This document shows, piece by piece, positions 28,114-37,924 of a stretch of 46,461 nucleotides of DNA. A program made the position numbers and the translations under genes. Within the stretch, counting starts at the first letter, position 1. Each line of letters begins with the position of its first letter. Origin of the DNA: Betaproteobacteria bacterium (GTDB lineage: Bacteria; Pseudomonadota; Gammaproteobacteria; Burkholderiales; SG8-41); contig JACQGN010000009.1 of the NCBI GenBank assembly GCA_016199545.1, positions 1 through 46,461 on the forward strand, in the 5' to 3' direction. The notes under the pieces were generated by a model. The model ran no database searches. It had not been told where the DNA came from and saw nothing but the letters and a program-made list of their open reading frames with translations.

Positions 28114-28698
28114 ATGATTCGTGAGTTCGTACTTCGCGAATGGCTTTACTTGCGATCGCGCTGGGCGACGCCCGCGTGGCTGGACGCGCTTTCGTACGAA
28201 CACAAGAAAATTGTGGCGACCGGGCCGTTTCCCCGGCGGCTCCGGCGGCTAGCCGCGGCGCACGTGGGCATGTTTTCTTGGGTGATGGTGCCGCACGAGG
28301 GCAACCCAGAGATCCACAACGGGTCGATGTTTCTGCTGGATTGCGGCCAAGGTCCCTTCTTAGTCACCGCTGGGCACGTCTATACGGGCTACTTAGCACA
28401 GCGCGATTCTGCAAAACGAAACATTTGTCAGATCGGCAATCTCGAGTTTCATGCGGAAGATCGCCTCATTGATTTACAGAAGCGACCCGACATTGCTACG
28501 TTTCGCGTGACCGATCACGAAATCCAGATCATCGGCAAGCAGATCGTTACACACACCGCAGCGAGTTGGCCATGGATCGTTCAGTTGGCGGGGGTTATTA
28601 CCCAAGCGCATTCAAATGAAAACTGGGAGCAAGTCATCGCTGCCACTGCCGCCCACATTCGACCCGATGGGCGAATCCTTCACCAAGTCCTAGCCTGA
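28114..28698 (+). CDS. truncated trypsin-like serine protease domain protein
   Basis: GSMFLLDCGQGPFLVTAGHVYTGY (His box) and KRPDIATFRVT (Asp box) but no GxSGGP Ser box. Confidence 0.6.
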   Translation: MIREFVLREWLYLRSRWATPAWLDALSYEHKKIVATGPFPRRLRRLAAAHVGMFSWVMVPHEGNPEIHNGSMFLLDCGQGPFLVTAGHVYTGYLAQRDSAKRNICQIGNLEFHAEDRLIDLQKRPDIATFRVTDHEIQIIGKQIVTHTAASWPWIVQLAGVITQAHSNENWEQVIAATAAHIRPDGRILHQVLA

Positions 28699-28739
28699 AA
28701 ACCGGTACACACGGCCGGGATGGATCGAGTGAGAAGCAC

Positions 28740-29351
28740 ATGCTGAAAATCCTGGGAAGAAAAACCTCGGGCAATACCCAGAAAGTACTGTGGTGCTGCG
28801 ATGAGCTGGGTCTCGCGTACGAGCGCGAAGATTACGGTCGAGGGTTCGGCAACAACCACGAGCCCGCCTATCTGGCGCTCAATCCCAACGGCAGAGTTCC
28901 GACGATCGTGGACGACGGCTTCGTGTTGTGGGAATCGAACGCCATCGTGCGCTACCTCTGCGCCAGGCATGGCATGGGCACGCTATGTCCGCCGGAGTTA
29001 CAGCGGCGCGCCGATATGGAGCGCTGGATGGACTGGCAGCAGACCACGCTCAGGCCGCGCTTCCATGCGCTGAGAGACGCGCTGCAAAATAGCAATCCAC
29101 CCAGCGATGCCGCGCTGGACATCCTGAAGCAGGCGCTGGATGACGCCTGGGAAATCCTCGACGCCCAACTGGCGAAGCACCCCTTCATCGCTGGCGCGAG
29201 CCTCACGATGGCGGACATACCGTTCTGCTACATTGTCAATCGCTGGCACAGGTTGCCAATCGAGCGCGGTGGGCTCACTCACGTCAAGGCGTGGTATGAC
29301 AGGCTTTGCGAGCGCCCGGCGTTTCGGCGCAATGTCTACGAAGTCGGGTAA
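28740..29351 (+). CDS. glutathione S-transferase family protein
   Basis: 203 aa; MLKILGRKTSGNTQKVLWCCDELGLAYERED, NPNGRVPTIVDDGFVLWESNAIVRYL. Confidence 0.95.
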   Translation: MLKILGRKTSGNTQKVLWCCDELGLAYEREDYGRGFGNNHEPAYLALNPNGRVPTIVDDGFVLWESNAIVRYLCARHGMGTLCPPELQRRADMERWMDWQQTTLRPRFHALRDALQNSNPPSDAALDILKQALDDAWEILDAQLAKHPFIAGASLTMADIPFCYIVNRWHRLPIERGGLTHVKAWYDRLCERPAFRRNVYEVG

Positions 29352-29380
29352 TCATTCGGACCAAGGTTGAAGGGGCGGTC

Positions 29381-30337
29381 ATGAGCATTGGTGTCCTAGC
29401 GCTCGTCCGGCTTGCGCCCGAGCGCGTCGCCGCGCTGACGGCCGCCGGCTATGCCGTTTGCGAGGCGGCGAAGTATCCCAGTCGGGTGGATGCCGTGCGC
29501 GACAGCGGCGATGTCAGGGCCGTTCTGACCAACGGCCGCGGCGGGCTGAGCGGCGACGAGATGGCATTGCTTCCGAAGCTCGGGATCGTCTGCGCCACCG
29601 GCGCAGGCTATGAAGCTATCGATCTCGACACCGCCCGGAGCCGCGGCATCGCGGTCGCCAATTGCCCCGACACGAACGCATCCGCCGTCGCCGACTCCGC
29701 CATGATGCTGTTGATGGCGGCCACGCGGCACCTGCTTGCGGCCGATCGCTTCGTGCGCGCCGGCGGCTGGCAGGATCAATGGCGCGTCGACACCCCGACC
29801 ATTTCCGGCAGGCGCCTGGGCATCCTCGGCCTGGGAACCATCGGGAGCAAGATCGCGCACCGCGCCGCGCGCGGCTTCGACATGGAGATCGGCTATCACA
29901 ACCGGCGGCCCGTCGCCGGATCCTCCTACCGGTATTTCGACAGTCTCATCGAGCTGGCGAAGTGGGCCGATTTCCTGGTCGCCGCCGCCCCCGGGGGCAC
30001 TGCGACGCGGCACCTCGTCAACGCCGGTGTTCTCGCCGCGCTCGGACCGAAGGGGTATCTCGTCAACGTCGGACGCGGCACGGTGGTGGACACGGCAGCG
30101 CTGATCGATGCCCTGCGGTCCAAGCGCATTGCGGGCGCAGGCCTGGATGTCCTCGAGGGCGAACCGAACGTGCCGCCGAAGCTCCAGGAGCTTCTACAGT
30201 TCGACAACGTCGTGGTCACGCCGCACTGCGCCGGACGCGCACCGGAGTCGCGCACCGCGGCGACCGCGCTGATTCTCGCCAATTTGAACGCGTATTTTGC
30301 GGGCAAGCAGCTTCCGTCTCCCGTCGCGCCGCTATAG
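29381..30337 (+). CDS. D-isomer specific 2-hydroxyacid dehydrogenase
   Basis: 318 aa from MSIGVLALV; RLGILGLGTIGSKIAHRA, VNVGRGTVVDTAALIDAL, VVVTPHCAGRAPESR. Confidence 0.95.
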   Translation: MSIGVLALVRLAPERVAALTAAGYAVCEAAKYPSRVDAVRDSGDVRAVLTNGRGGLSGDEMALLPKLGIVCATGAGYEAIDLDTARSRGIAVANCPDTNASAVADSAMMLLMAATRHLLAADRFVRAGGWQDQWRVDTPTISGRRLGILGLGTIGSKIAHRAARGFDMEIGYHNRRPVAGSSYRYFDSLIELAKWADFLVAAAPGGTATRHLVNAGVLAALGPKGYLVNVGRGTVVDTAALIDALRSKRIAGAGLDVLEGEPNVPPKLQELLQFDNVVVTPHCAGRAPESRTAATALILANLNAYFAGKQLPSPVAPL

Positions 30338-31309
30338 CTTGGGAATCCCCGCGTCCTTGATCACCTGCGCCCAGCGCGCGATCTCCGCGCGCATGAACTT
30401 GTCGAACTCCTCGCGGCTGGTCGGCGCGGGCGGCATCCCCAGCTCGGTCAGGCGCCGCTCGACTTCGGGGATACGCAATACCGAGTGTATGTCGGCATTT
30501 AACTTATCGAGCAACGCTACGGGTGTGGCGGCCGGCGCACACACGCCGTACCACGAATTGACCTCGAAGTCGGGCACGCCCGATTCCTGCATCGTCGGCA
30601 CGTCCGGCAGCAGCGTCTGACGCTTTGCGCTCGCAACCGCGAGCGCGCGCAAGCGTCCGGCCTGAACCGGTGCTACGAGGAACGGAAAGTTCGTAATATT
30701 GATCGGAATCTGGCCGGCAATAACATCGCTCGTCCCCTGCACCGCGCTCTTATAAGGAATGTGCACGATGTCGAACTTCATCCGCAACTTGAGCCACTCC
30801 ATCGTCAGGTGCGGCGAGGTGCCGACGGTCCCGGCGGCGTAACTCAGCTTGCCCGGGTTGGACTTTGCATAAGCCACGAGCTCCTTGATCGATTTGAACG
30901 GCACCGACGGGTGCACGACAATAACGTTGGGCGGCATGCCGATGCGCGTGATCGGCGCGAAATCTTTATGCTGGTAGGGTATCTTTGCGATCATCGACAG
31001 GGAAATTGCATTCGGGGCGATATTGCAATGGAGCAGCGTGTACCCGTCGGGCGGCGACTTCGCGACAAACGCCGCGCCGATCGTGCCGGAGGCGCCCGCC
31101 CGGTTGTCAACGATGACCTGCTGGCCCCAGAGGCGCGTCAATCGTTCGGTGACCAAACGACCGACGATGTCGTTTCCGCTGCCTGCAGGAAACGGGATAA
31201 CGTAGCGAACAGGTTTGACGGGAAAATTCTGCGCCCACGCCGCGGCGCTGCACATCCCTGCAGCCGCAATTGCGCACATCAACAGCCAGGTAGCTTTCTC
31301 AATTTTCAT
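30332..31309 (-). CDS. Bug/TctC family substrate-binding protein
   Basis: 325 aa from MKIEKATWLL signal peptide; FPVKPVRYVIPFPAGSGNDIVGR. Confidence 0.95.
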   Translation of the reverse strand: MKIEKATWLLMCAIAAAGMCSAAAWAQNFPVKPVRYVIPFPAGSGNDIVGRLVTERLTRLWGQQVIVDNRAGASGTIGAAFVAKSPPDGYTLLHCNIAPNAISLSMIAKIPYQHKDFAPITRIGMPPNVIVVHPSVPFKSIKELVAYAKSNPGKLSYAAGTVGTSPHLTMEWLKLRMKFDIVHIPYKSAVQGTSDVIAGQIPINITNFPFLVAPVQAGRLRALAVASAKRQTLLPDVPTMQESGVPDFEVNSWYGVCAPAATPVALLDKLNADIHSVLRIPEVERRLTELGMPPAPTSREEFDKFMRAEIARWAQVIKDAGIPKL

Positions 31310-31355
31310 CGTGCCCTCCCTTGGTGGTGTTCTGCGAACGCGACGTGCGCCCGCG

Positions 31356-32606
31356 CTATGCGGATTTGGCGCCGGGGATGGCCCGCAGTTTCTCGTCGCG
31401 CGCGGCGGTGCGGTCCCCGCCACCGCCGGAAACCAGGGCCGTTCCGCTCAACGCGACGTGCTGCGGCCCGATCTCGGACACCCGGTTGCAGGAAATCTGC
31501 GCCATGCCGCGGCTGATTTCGCCGCGATAGATGTCGAGAGCCCGGGTCGCGCCCGCGTGGCCCGCGGCGGCCGTGCCGTAGAGCGTGCTGCGCCCGATCA
31601 GCACCATTTTCGCCCCCAGCGCCAGCGCCTTCACCACGTCGCTGCCGCGGCGCACGCCGCTGTCGAAGAGGACGGTGGTGCGATCGCCCACCGCCTTGAC
31701 GATCTCCGGCAGCACTTCGATGGGCGCGGGCGCGGCGTCGCAGTTGCGCCCGCCGTGGTTGGACACGATGATGCCGTCGGCGCCGTATTCCAGGGACTTC
31801 GACGCATCATCGGGATGCAGCAGCCCCTTCACCAGGAGCTTGCCGGGCCAGATGTCGCGCAGTGCCTTCAAGTCGTCCCAGTTGAGCGAATCATTGCGGG
31901 TTTCCTTGCTGCCGCCATAGGCAGAGGTGATCTTGCCCTTCAACTCGTCGGGAAAATTCACGCGCGTGGGCATGCCGCCGTTGGCGATATAGCGCCCCAG
32001 CACGCCGAACATCCAGCGCGGATGCATGAGCACGTCGGTGGTGTTCCGGCTGTTGTACTTGAAGGGCACGGAGAAGCCGTTACGCCGGTTGTACTCGCGG
32101 TTGCCGGCGACCACGCCGTCCACGGTCACCAGCAGCGCTTCGAAGCCCGCCGCCGAGGCGCGGCGCACCAACTGATGCGAAAGCCTGCGATCGGCCCACA
32201 TATAGAGCTGCATCCACAGCGTGCCGCCGACTTCGGCGGAGATCTTCTCCATGCTGGTGATGGAGCCGGTGGCGAGCGAAAAGGGAATGCCGGCCTCCTT
32301 GGCGGCGCGCGCGAGTTCCAGCTCGCCCTGGTACCACATCATGCCCACGGCGCCGGTGGGAGCGATGCCGATCGGCATCTTGTGCTCCTTGCCGAAGAGC
32401 GTGGTGTCGAGCGTGCGGCCGGAGACGTCCACCAGCATGCGCGGACGAAACTGGATGCGCTCGAACGCCTCGCGGTTGTTGTGCAGCGCCACTTCGTCTT
32501 CGGTGCCGCGGTCCACGAACTCGAACAGCCACTTGGGCAGGCGGCGCTTCGCCATGTCCCGCAGGTCGAAAATGTTCTGTGCGTCTTCCACTCTCATCAT
32601 GCTCAC
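31356..32606 (-). CDS. FMN-dependent alpha-hydroxy acid oxidase/dehydrogenase
   Basis: 416 aa; GADGIIVSNHGGRNCD, DSGVRRGSDVVKALALGAKMVLIGR. Confidence 0.95.
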   Translation of the reverse strand: MSMMRVEDAQNIFDLRDMAKRRLPKWLFEFVDRGTEDEVALHNNREAFERIQFRPRMLVDVSGRTLDTTLFGKEHKMPIGIAPTGAVGMMWYQGELELARAAKEAGIPFSLATGSITSMEKISAEVGGTLWMQLYMWADRRLSHQLVRRASAAGFEALLVTVDGVVAGNREYNRRNGFSVPFKYNSRNTTDVLMHPRWMFGVLGRYIANGGMPTRVNFPDELKGKITSAYGGSKETRNDSLNWDDLKALRDIWPGKLLVKGLLHPDDASKSLEYGADGIIVSNHGGRNCDAAPAPIEVLPEIVKAVGDRTTVLFDSGVRRGSDVVKALALGAKMVLIGRSTLYGTAAAGHAGATRALDIYRGEISRGMAQISCNRVSEIGPQHVALSGTALVSGGGGDRTAARDEKLRAIPGAKSA

Positions 32607-32655
32607 CTTCTTGCGGTTTATCCGAAAAGTTACACTGACCCCATTTACATTGTAG

Positions 32656-34920
32656 TCAGCAACCCGCCTTCACGCCATCCACGGCGATGACACGCTCGCG
32701 GATCAGGCGCTCCAGCTCGCCGGCCATGCCGATTTCTGCGAGCACGCCGGCGGCGTCCGATCCGGGTCTCGCCGCCGGCCGTCCGGCCGTCACCGGCGTG
32801 CGCGAGAGCTTCATACCCGGCGCCGTGGTGGTGATGGGGCCGAAGCCCTCGTGATCGCGGGTGACGGCGAGGCCGCGCGCCTGCACCAACGGATCGGTCA
32901 TCAGATCGACGAGGCTCGGCACGACGCGGTGGGCCCCGATACCGGCCCCACTGAACAATTCCACCCACGCCGCCACGCTGCGGCTGCGCATGCGCGCTTC
33001 CAGTTCCCGCTCGAGGTCCGCACCGCCCAAGCCGGCGAGGTCGGCGAGTTCCGCGCAGCGCGCAAGGTCGCCCGCCCGTGCCGCGAGGAAGAGCCACCCG
33101 TCGCTTGCCTGATACATGCGATTGAGCGGCCCGCTGCCCATCGCCTCCTGGCCGTGCGGTTCGTTCCACTCCTTGCCTTTGTAATCCTGCAGCAGCGCCG
33201 ATTGCAGCATGGTCGCGGTGTAGGCGAGCGCGCTGTCCACGAACTGCCCCTCTCCGGTGCGGCGCCGGTGCAGGAGCGCCAGCGCCACGGCGTAGCAGGC
33301 CATCAGGCCGGTGCCGTAGTCGTTTGCGGCGAACGGCGCAGTGGCGGGCTTCGCCGAGCCGTAGCGCACCTGCATGCCCGACACCGCCTGGCCGAGCTGC
33401 TCGTGGCCGGGACGGGGGGCGTAGGGGCCGAATTGGCCGAAGGTATTCATGTAACCAAAGACAATGTCCGGCCGGCGCGCGCGCACCTGCTCGTAGTCGA
33501 TGCCGAGCCGTTCGGCGACGCCGCCGCGGAAATTCTGGAGCACCACGTCGGCCCAATCGACCAGCTTCCAGAAGATTGCGAGCCCCTCTTTGGTCTTGAG
33601 GTCGATGAGAATGCTGCGCTTCGCGCGGTTGATGTCGTTGTGCCGCAGCACGGTCTTAACGTGCGGGCTGTCGATCTTGACGACGTCGGCGCCGAACTCG
33701 GCGAGCGTGCGCCCGCAGGTCGGGCCGGCGAGGATGATGCAGAGGTCCACGACCTTGACACCCTCGAGCGCCGAACGCAGCACTTCGCTGCCTTCCACCC
33801 CTACCCCAGCCCTCCCCCGTTCAGGGGGAGGGAGGTTGATGTCCTGAGGGGAAGAGAGATTTTTCAGTTCTTTCAGGATTTCCGCGCGGTGTGCGTCTGG
33901 CTTCGGGCGCGGGGTGCGCACCGAGCCCGGCGTGACCGAAAGGCGCGCGTTGATGCCCGGGCCACGGAAGCGGCCCAGTTCCGGATCATCGTAGTCGGCG
34001 ATGATTTTCGATCCCAGCGCCTGCGGATGTTTCAGCCATTCGGCGCTGGTGTGGCAAATCACACCTTCGGAGCCGATGTCCGCAATGAAGTCTTCCCACT
34101 CCCTGGCCGTGCGGGTGCGCATCACCTGTTCGAACTTCTGCGCAAGTTCGTTCGGGGGGAGTTTGGCGTCGCGCCACTGGTCCATGCCGATCACCTTGAT
34201 GAAGGCCTCGAACCGCTTGTTGTTCGCCACGTACATGAGCCAGCGCCCGTCCTTGCAGGGCAGTTGCCGGCTCCAGTTGAATTCGGGCTCGGGCTCGGGT
34301 TTGCCGTTGACCAGCAGGCCGCGCGCGCCAACCACGCTGAAGGTCGCATCGAAGAGCGGAATCTCCACGACCTGGCCCAAGCCGGAACGCGCCCGCGCAT
34401 TGAGCGCGATCGCTACGGTGACCGCGCACAGGAAGGCCGCGTAGGCCGAACCGTAGGGGATGACGGTATAGACCGGGCGGCCTTTGGTCGCGTGGCTCGC
34501 GCGATAGGCGCCGGTGGCCGCTCCCACCACGCCCTCCCATGCCCTGACCCGGGCACGCGGATCGTCCGCGCCGAAGCCCGGCAGCGAGCAGTAGATGAGG
34601 CGCGGGTTGGCCTCCGTCATCGGCACGGCGCCCAGGCCGAGGCGGTCCATCACGCCGGGACGGAAGTTCTCGATCACCACGTCGGCACCCGCGATGAGTT
34701 GCCGCGCGCTTTCCCGGTCTGCATCCTGTTTCAGGTCGAGGACGATGCTGCGCTTGTTGCGGTTCCAGGTGGCATTGCCCGACACATTCCAGCGCGGCCC
34801 GCCCGGCGGATCGATGCGGATCACGTCCGCTCCCTGGTCGCCCAGCAGCATGGCCGCCATGGGGCCGGCGATGTACTGGCCGAAATCGATGACGCGAATG
34901 CCTTCCAGAACGCCTGGCAT
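32656..34920 (-). CDS. tandem fusion of two CaiB/BaiF CoA-transferase domains
   Basis: 754 aa; two N-terminal-type starts, LEGIRVIDFGQYIAGPMAAMLLGDQGADVIRIDPP and LEGVKVVDLCIILAGPTCGRTLAEFGADVVKIDSP. Confidence 0.92.
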   Translation of the reverse strand: MPGVLEGIRVIDFGQYIAGPMAAMLLGDQGADVIRIDPPGGPRWNVSGNATWNRNKRSIVLDLKQDADRESARQLIAGADVVIENFRPGVMDRLGLGAVPMTEANPRLIYCSLPGFGADDPRARVRAWEGVVGAATGAYRASHATKGRPVYTVIPYGSAYAAFLCAVTVAIALNARARSGLGQVVEIPLFDATFSVVGARGLLVNGKPEPEPEFNWSRQLPCKDGRWLMYVANNKRFEAFIKVIGMDQWRDAKLPPNELAQKFEQVMRTRTAREWEDFIADIGSEGVICHTSAEWLKHPQALGSKIIADYDDPELGRFRGPGINARLSVTPGSVRTPRPKPDAHRAEILKELKNLSSPQDINLPPPERGRAGVGVEGSEVLRSALEGVKVVDLCIILAGPTCGRTLAEFGADVVKIDSPHVKTVLRHNDINRAKRSILIDLKTKEGLAIFWKLVDWADVVLQNFRGGVAERLGIDYEQVRARRPDIVFGYMNTFGQFGPYAPRPGHEQLGQAVSGMQVRYGSAKPATAPFAANDYGTGLMACYAVALALLHRRRTGEGQFVDSALAYTATMLQSALLQDYKGKEWNEPHGQEAMGSGPLNRMYQASDGWLFLAARAGDLARCAELADLAGLGGADLERELEARMRSRSVAAWVELFSGAGIGAHRVVPSLVDLMTDPLVQARGLAVTRDHEGFGPITTTAPGMKLSRTPVTAGRPAARPGSDAAGVLAEIGMAGELERLIRERVIAVDGVKAGC
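33797..33840. repeat. GC-rich palindromic repeat inside the linker of the CoA-transferase fusion
   Basis: cctccccc-gttca-gggggagg perfect 8-bp stem with flanks; encodes NLPPPERGRAGVGVEG on minus strand. Confidence 0.7.
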
Positions 34921-34923
34921 GTT

Positions 34924-35340
34924 TTACAGCGGCCTCCGCCGGGGTGGCGGGACTCCAACAACAGCCAACCGTATCATGTCGGTGCCATTGTTGAGCAGTT
35001 GATGCTCCACGACGCCTGCAGGCATATGTATCGTGTCACCGGGCCCCACTTCCTGCTCCCGGATCTCGCCGCTTTCGGTCTTCCACTGGATCACTCCCCG
35101 CCCGCTGAGTATGAAATAGATCTCCTCGAAATCGCCGGGATATTCGACCTCGTAACCTTCCGCCCTGTATTTCGTGTGCGTATGCCAATGATGAGGGCTG
35201 AAGCCCGGACTGACTTCATCCACGTTGAAGAAGAGCTTTTCCGTGGCAATGATTCTTTTTATCTGCCCCGCTTCCTTACCCAGGCCGCGTATGTTCTGCG
35301 GCTGAACCTCATCGGACCTGACAATTCTCAGCTGCGCCAT
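34924..35340 (-). CDS. cupin domain protein
   Basis: 138 aa; HHWHTHTKYRAEGYEVEYPGDFEEIYFILSGRGVIQW...VGPGDTIHMPAGVVEHQLLN. Confidence 0.92.
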   Translation of the reverse strand: MAQLRIVRSDEVQPQNIRGLGKEAGQIKRIIATEKLFFNVDEVSPGFSPHHWHTHTKYRAEGYEVEYPGDFEEIYFILSGRGVIQWKTESGEIREQEVGPGDTIHMPAGVVEHQLLNNGTDMIRLAVVGVPPPRRRPL

Positions 35341-35353
35341 CGGATTCTCCTTA

Positions 35354-37117
35354 TCAGACCATCGGCCCGGGTTTTGGAATGTAGATCTCCTTGATGCCGT
35401 CTGCGGCCCAGCACGCCAGCATGCCGATGGTTCCGGTCGGTCCTTGCGCGGGATTCTGCGGGAACGCACTGCCGCCGACGACGAACAGGTTCGGGACATC
35501 CCAGGACTGCAGGTACCTGTTCACGACGCTGGTTGAAGGATCCGTGCCCATCACGGCACCACCGATGTTGTGAGTGCTCTGGTACGGAATGATGCTGTAC
35601 TTCAACGGAATGGCGTGCGCGTGGTACTTGGCCGGCTTCATGGCCTTCGCGATCTCGACGCAGCGCTCGTACATCCAGGCCAGCATCTTCTGCTCGTTCT
35701 TGTGCCAGTCGAACGTCATGCGCAGCAGCGGCAGGCCGTTGGCGTCACGGTAGGTCGGATCGAGATCGAGATAATGCTGGCGATAGCTCATGCAGGAGCC
35801 GTGTATGTGGACGCCGAGCGTGCGCCGGTAGTTGTGCGCGACCGCCTTCTTCCACTCCGCACCCCAGCGCGGCGTGCCGTGCGGCACCGGCTTCGACTTT
35901 ATCGGCGAGGCCCCGGCGCTTGGACAATTGATATAGGCGCCGCCGACGAATCCGAGCTGCGCGCGATCGATCACATCCCCGTTCAGCTCGTCGATGGACG
36001 TGTTGACTTGCCCGCCGCCGATGAATGGATTGAACTCCCGGTCATCGAAGAATACGTGCACCCTGCCGCCGACCTGGTAGGAATAGTTGCGGCCCACGAC
36101 GCCGCGCCCGGTCTGCGGATCGTACGGCTTGCCGATGCCGGACAGCAGCAGCAATCGGGTGTTGTTGAAGCAGTACGTCGCCAGCACCACGATGCCGGCC
36201 GGCTGCTCGACTTCCCGGCCGCGGGCATCGATGTAGGTCACGCCGGTCGCCTGCTTGCCGGTGGAATCGGTATTGACCTTGATGACGTTGCACAACGGAC
36301 GCAGCTCGAAATTATCCTTCTTGTAGAGCGCGGGGAGCACCGCTGTCAGGGGATTTGCCTTTGCGCCCTGCGAGCACACGTGGCTGCTGCAGAATCCCCC
36401 GTGCTGGCATTCGAGCAGCATCACCTTATAAAGATTGTTGTAGTCCTGGGTCATCGCCGCAGCCGGCCCCTGGAACGGCGTGTAGCCAAGCTCGGTCGCC
36501 GCCTTGGCAAATAATTGGCCCTGCGGCGTCGGGCGTGTCGGGGGATTCGGAAACTCCCGCGAGCGCGGGCCTTCGTGCGGATTTCCCCCCGACTGGATCT
36601 CACCGTTCAGGTTGCCCGCCTTGCCGCTGACGCCGTAGATGTGCTCGAACTGGTCGTAGTACGGCTCGAATTCCTCGTAGGTCACTCCCCAATCCTGGGC
36701 GGTGCAGTCTTCGGGGAAGAAGTTCTTGCCGTAACGTTCCGTCACCTTGGAGCGAATCTCGAAATCGTGCGGGAGAAAGCGCCGCGCATTGCCGCCCCAG
36801 TGCGCCGCGGTGCCGCCGACCATCTCGCCCGGCTTGAACGAACCCAGCTCGCGCATCGGGAGAGCGGTCTGCCTCGCGTTGTTGCGGAAGGTGATCGTTT
36901 CGCGCGACAGGTTCTGGAAGATGTCGCTGTGGCGGTCGTACTTGAGCTCGTCGTTCACGTACGGCATGACGAAATCCGTCTGCGGGTCGATCATCCGGCC
37001 GCGTTCGAGGCAGAGCACCTTCAAGCCCGCGTTCGCGAGTTCCATGGACATGATCGAGCCCACGACGCCGCTGCCTACTACCACAGCATCGACCGGTTTC
37101 AGTTTGGTCGTCGTCAC
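35354..37117 (-). CDS. GMC family oxidoreductase (gluconate 2-dehydrogenase large-subunit-like)
   Basis: 587 aa; VDAVVVGSGVVGSIMSMELANAGLKVLCLERG, C-terminal VVGGSAFPQNPAQGPTGTIGMLA. Confidence 0.95.
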   Translation of the reverse strand: MTTTKLKPVDAVVVGSGVVGSIMSMELANAGLKVLCLERGRMIDPQTDFVMPYVNDELKYDRHSDIFQNLSRETITFRNNARQTALPMRELGSFKPGEMVGGTAAHWGGNARRFLPHDFEIRSKVTERYGKNFFPEDCTAQDWGVTYEEFEPYYDQFEHIYGVSGKAGNLNGEIQSGGNPHEGPRSREFPNPPTRPTPQGQLFAKAATELGYTPFQGPAAAMTQDYNNLYKVMLLECQHGGFCSSHVCSQGAKANPLTAVLPALYKKDNFELRPLCNVIKVNTDSTGKQATGVTYIDARGREVEQPAGIVVLATYCFNNTRLLLLSGIGKPYDPQTGRGVVGRNYSYQVGGRVHVFFDDREFNPFIGGGQVNTSIDELNGDVIDRAQLGFVGGAYINCPSAGASPIKSKPVPHGTPRWGAEWKKAVAHNYRRTLGVHIHGSCMSYRQHYLDLDPTYRDANGLPLLRMTFDWHKNEQKMLAWMYERCVEIAKAMKPAKYHAHAIPLKYSIIPYQSTHNIGGAVMGTDPSTSVVNRYLQSWDVPNLFVVGGSAFPQNPAQGPTGTIGMLACWAADGIKEIYIPKPGPMV

Positions 37118-37118
37118 G

Positions 37119-37778
37119 TTATTTTCCCCCGTCCTGTTTCAACATGATGTGCTTCGCGAAGCCCTGCGCATCGACCTGAGCCTGTTTCAACTGGATGTCG
37201 AGGATGCTCACCGGCTCGGCGCGGTACGGCGCGGGATTGTCGAGGTGCGCGTTGTAGGCGCCGGAGGCCACGCCGGGAAATCCCAGAAGCTTCCACCCCA
37301 CCTTGCCGCGGTTGCCGCCGTACATCGGGTCGGCGAAGTAACCTTCCTCGGTATTGCGCCAGAGGAGATCGAAAAAGAGCTTGGAGGACAACGAGGGCAG
37401 CTCCACCTTATCTTGCTCGAGCGCCTTCAGGACCTCGTCCTGCCTGGGCGCCGGCAGATTCTCGAAGAACTGCTCGTAGCGGGCGCGGCAGAACGCGTTG
37501 ATCTCCTGGATGCCGATCCGATAGATCTCCTGCGGCGTGAGCCGCGACTGGAAGCCCTGCTCGGGCACGCCTTCGAGCCACGGACCCGAGCGGTAATTGC
37601 GGCCGTGCGTGCCCCATGCGCTACATAAGTGACGATCGATGTAGCAGGTGACGCCCGCGTCTCTGCCGCCTGGCCCGAGATCGTCGGTCGGTATCAGTCG
37701 CTCTACCGCCGCGTCGAGAAAGCGAACTTCCGGCTGTATCAGATAGCCGTATGCGTGTAGAAGTGCGGACTCCGCCAT
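37119..37778 (-). CDS. gluconate 2-dehydrogenase subunit 3 family protein
   Basis: 219 aa from MAESALLHA; AAVERLIPTDDLGPGGRDAGVTCYIDRHL, adjacent to GMC subunit. Confidence 0.88.
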   Translation of the reverse strand: MAESALLHAYGYLIQPEVRFLDAAVERLIPTDDLGPGGRDAGVTCYIDRHLCSAWGTHGRNYRSGPWLEGVPEQGFQSRLTPQEIYRIGIQEINAFCRARYEQFFENLPAPRQDEVLKALEQDKVELPSLSSKLFFDLLWRNTEEGYFADPMYGGNRGKVGWKLLGFPGVASGAYNAHLDNPAPYRAEPVSILDIQLKQAQVDAQGFAKHIMLKQDGGK

Positions 37779-37924
37779 CCTTGCCCCCTGGATCACGAAA
37801 AGAGGGGATTGTAGTGCCCAACGCCGCTTCAAGTCCCATAGTCCACCAGTCGGAATCGGCGCGCATGAAGGACGCGGACCAACCCGTCAACCGGCCTGGT
37901 GGTCTATCCCCTAAGCGCCGCTGG

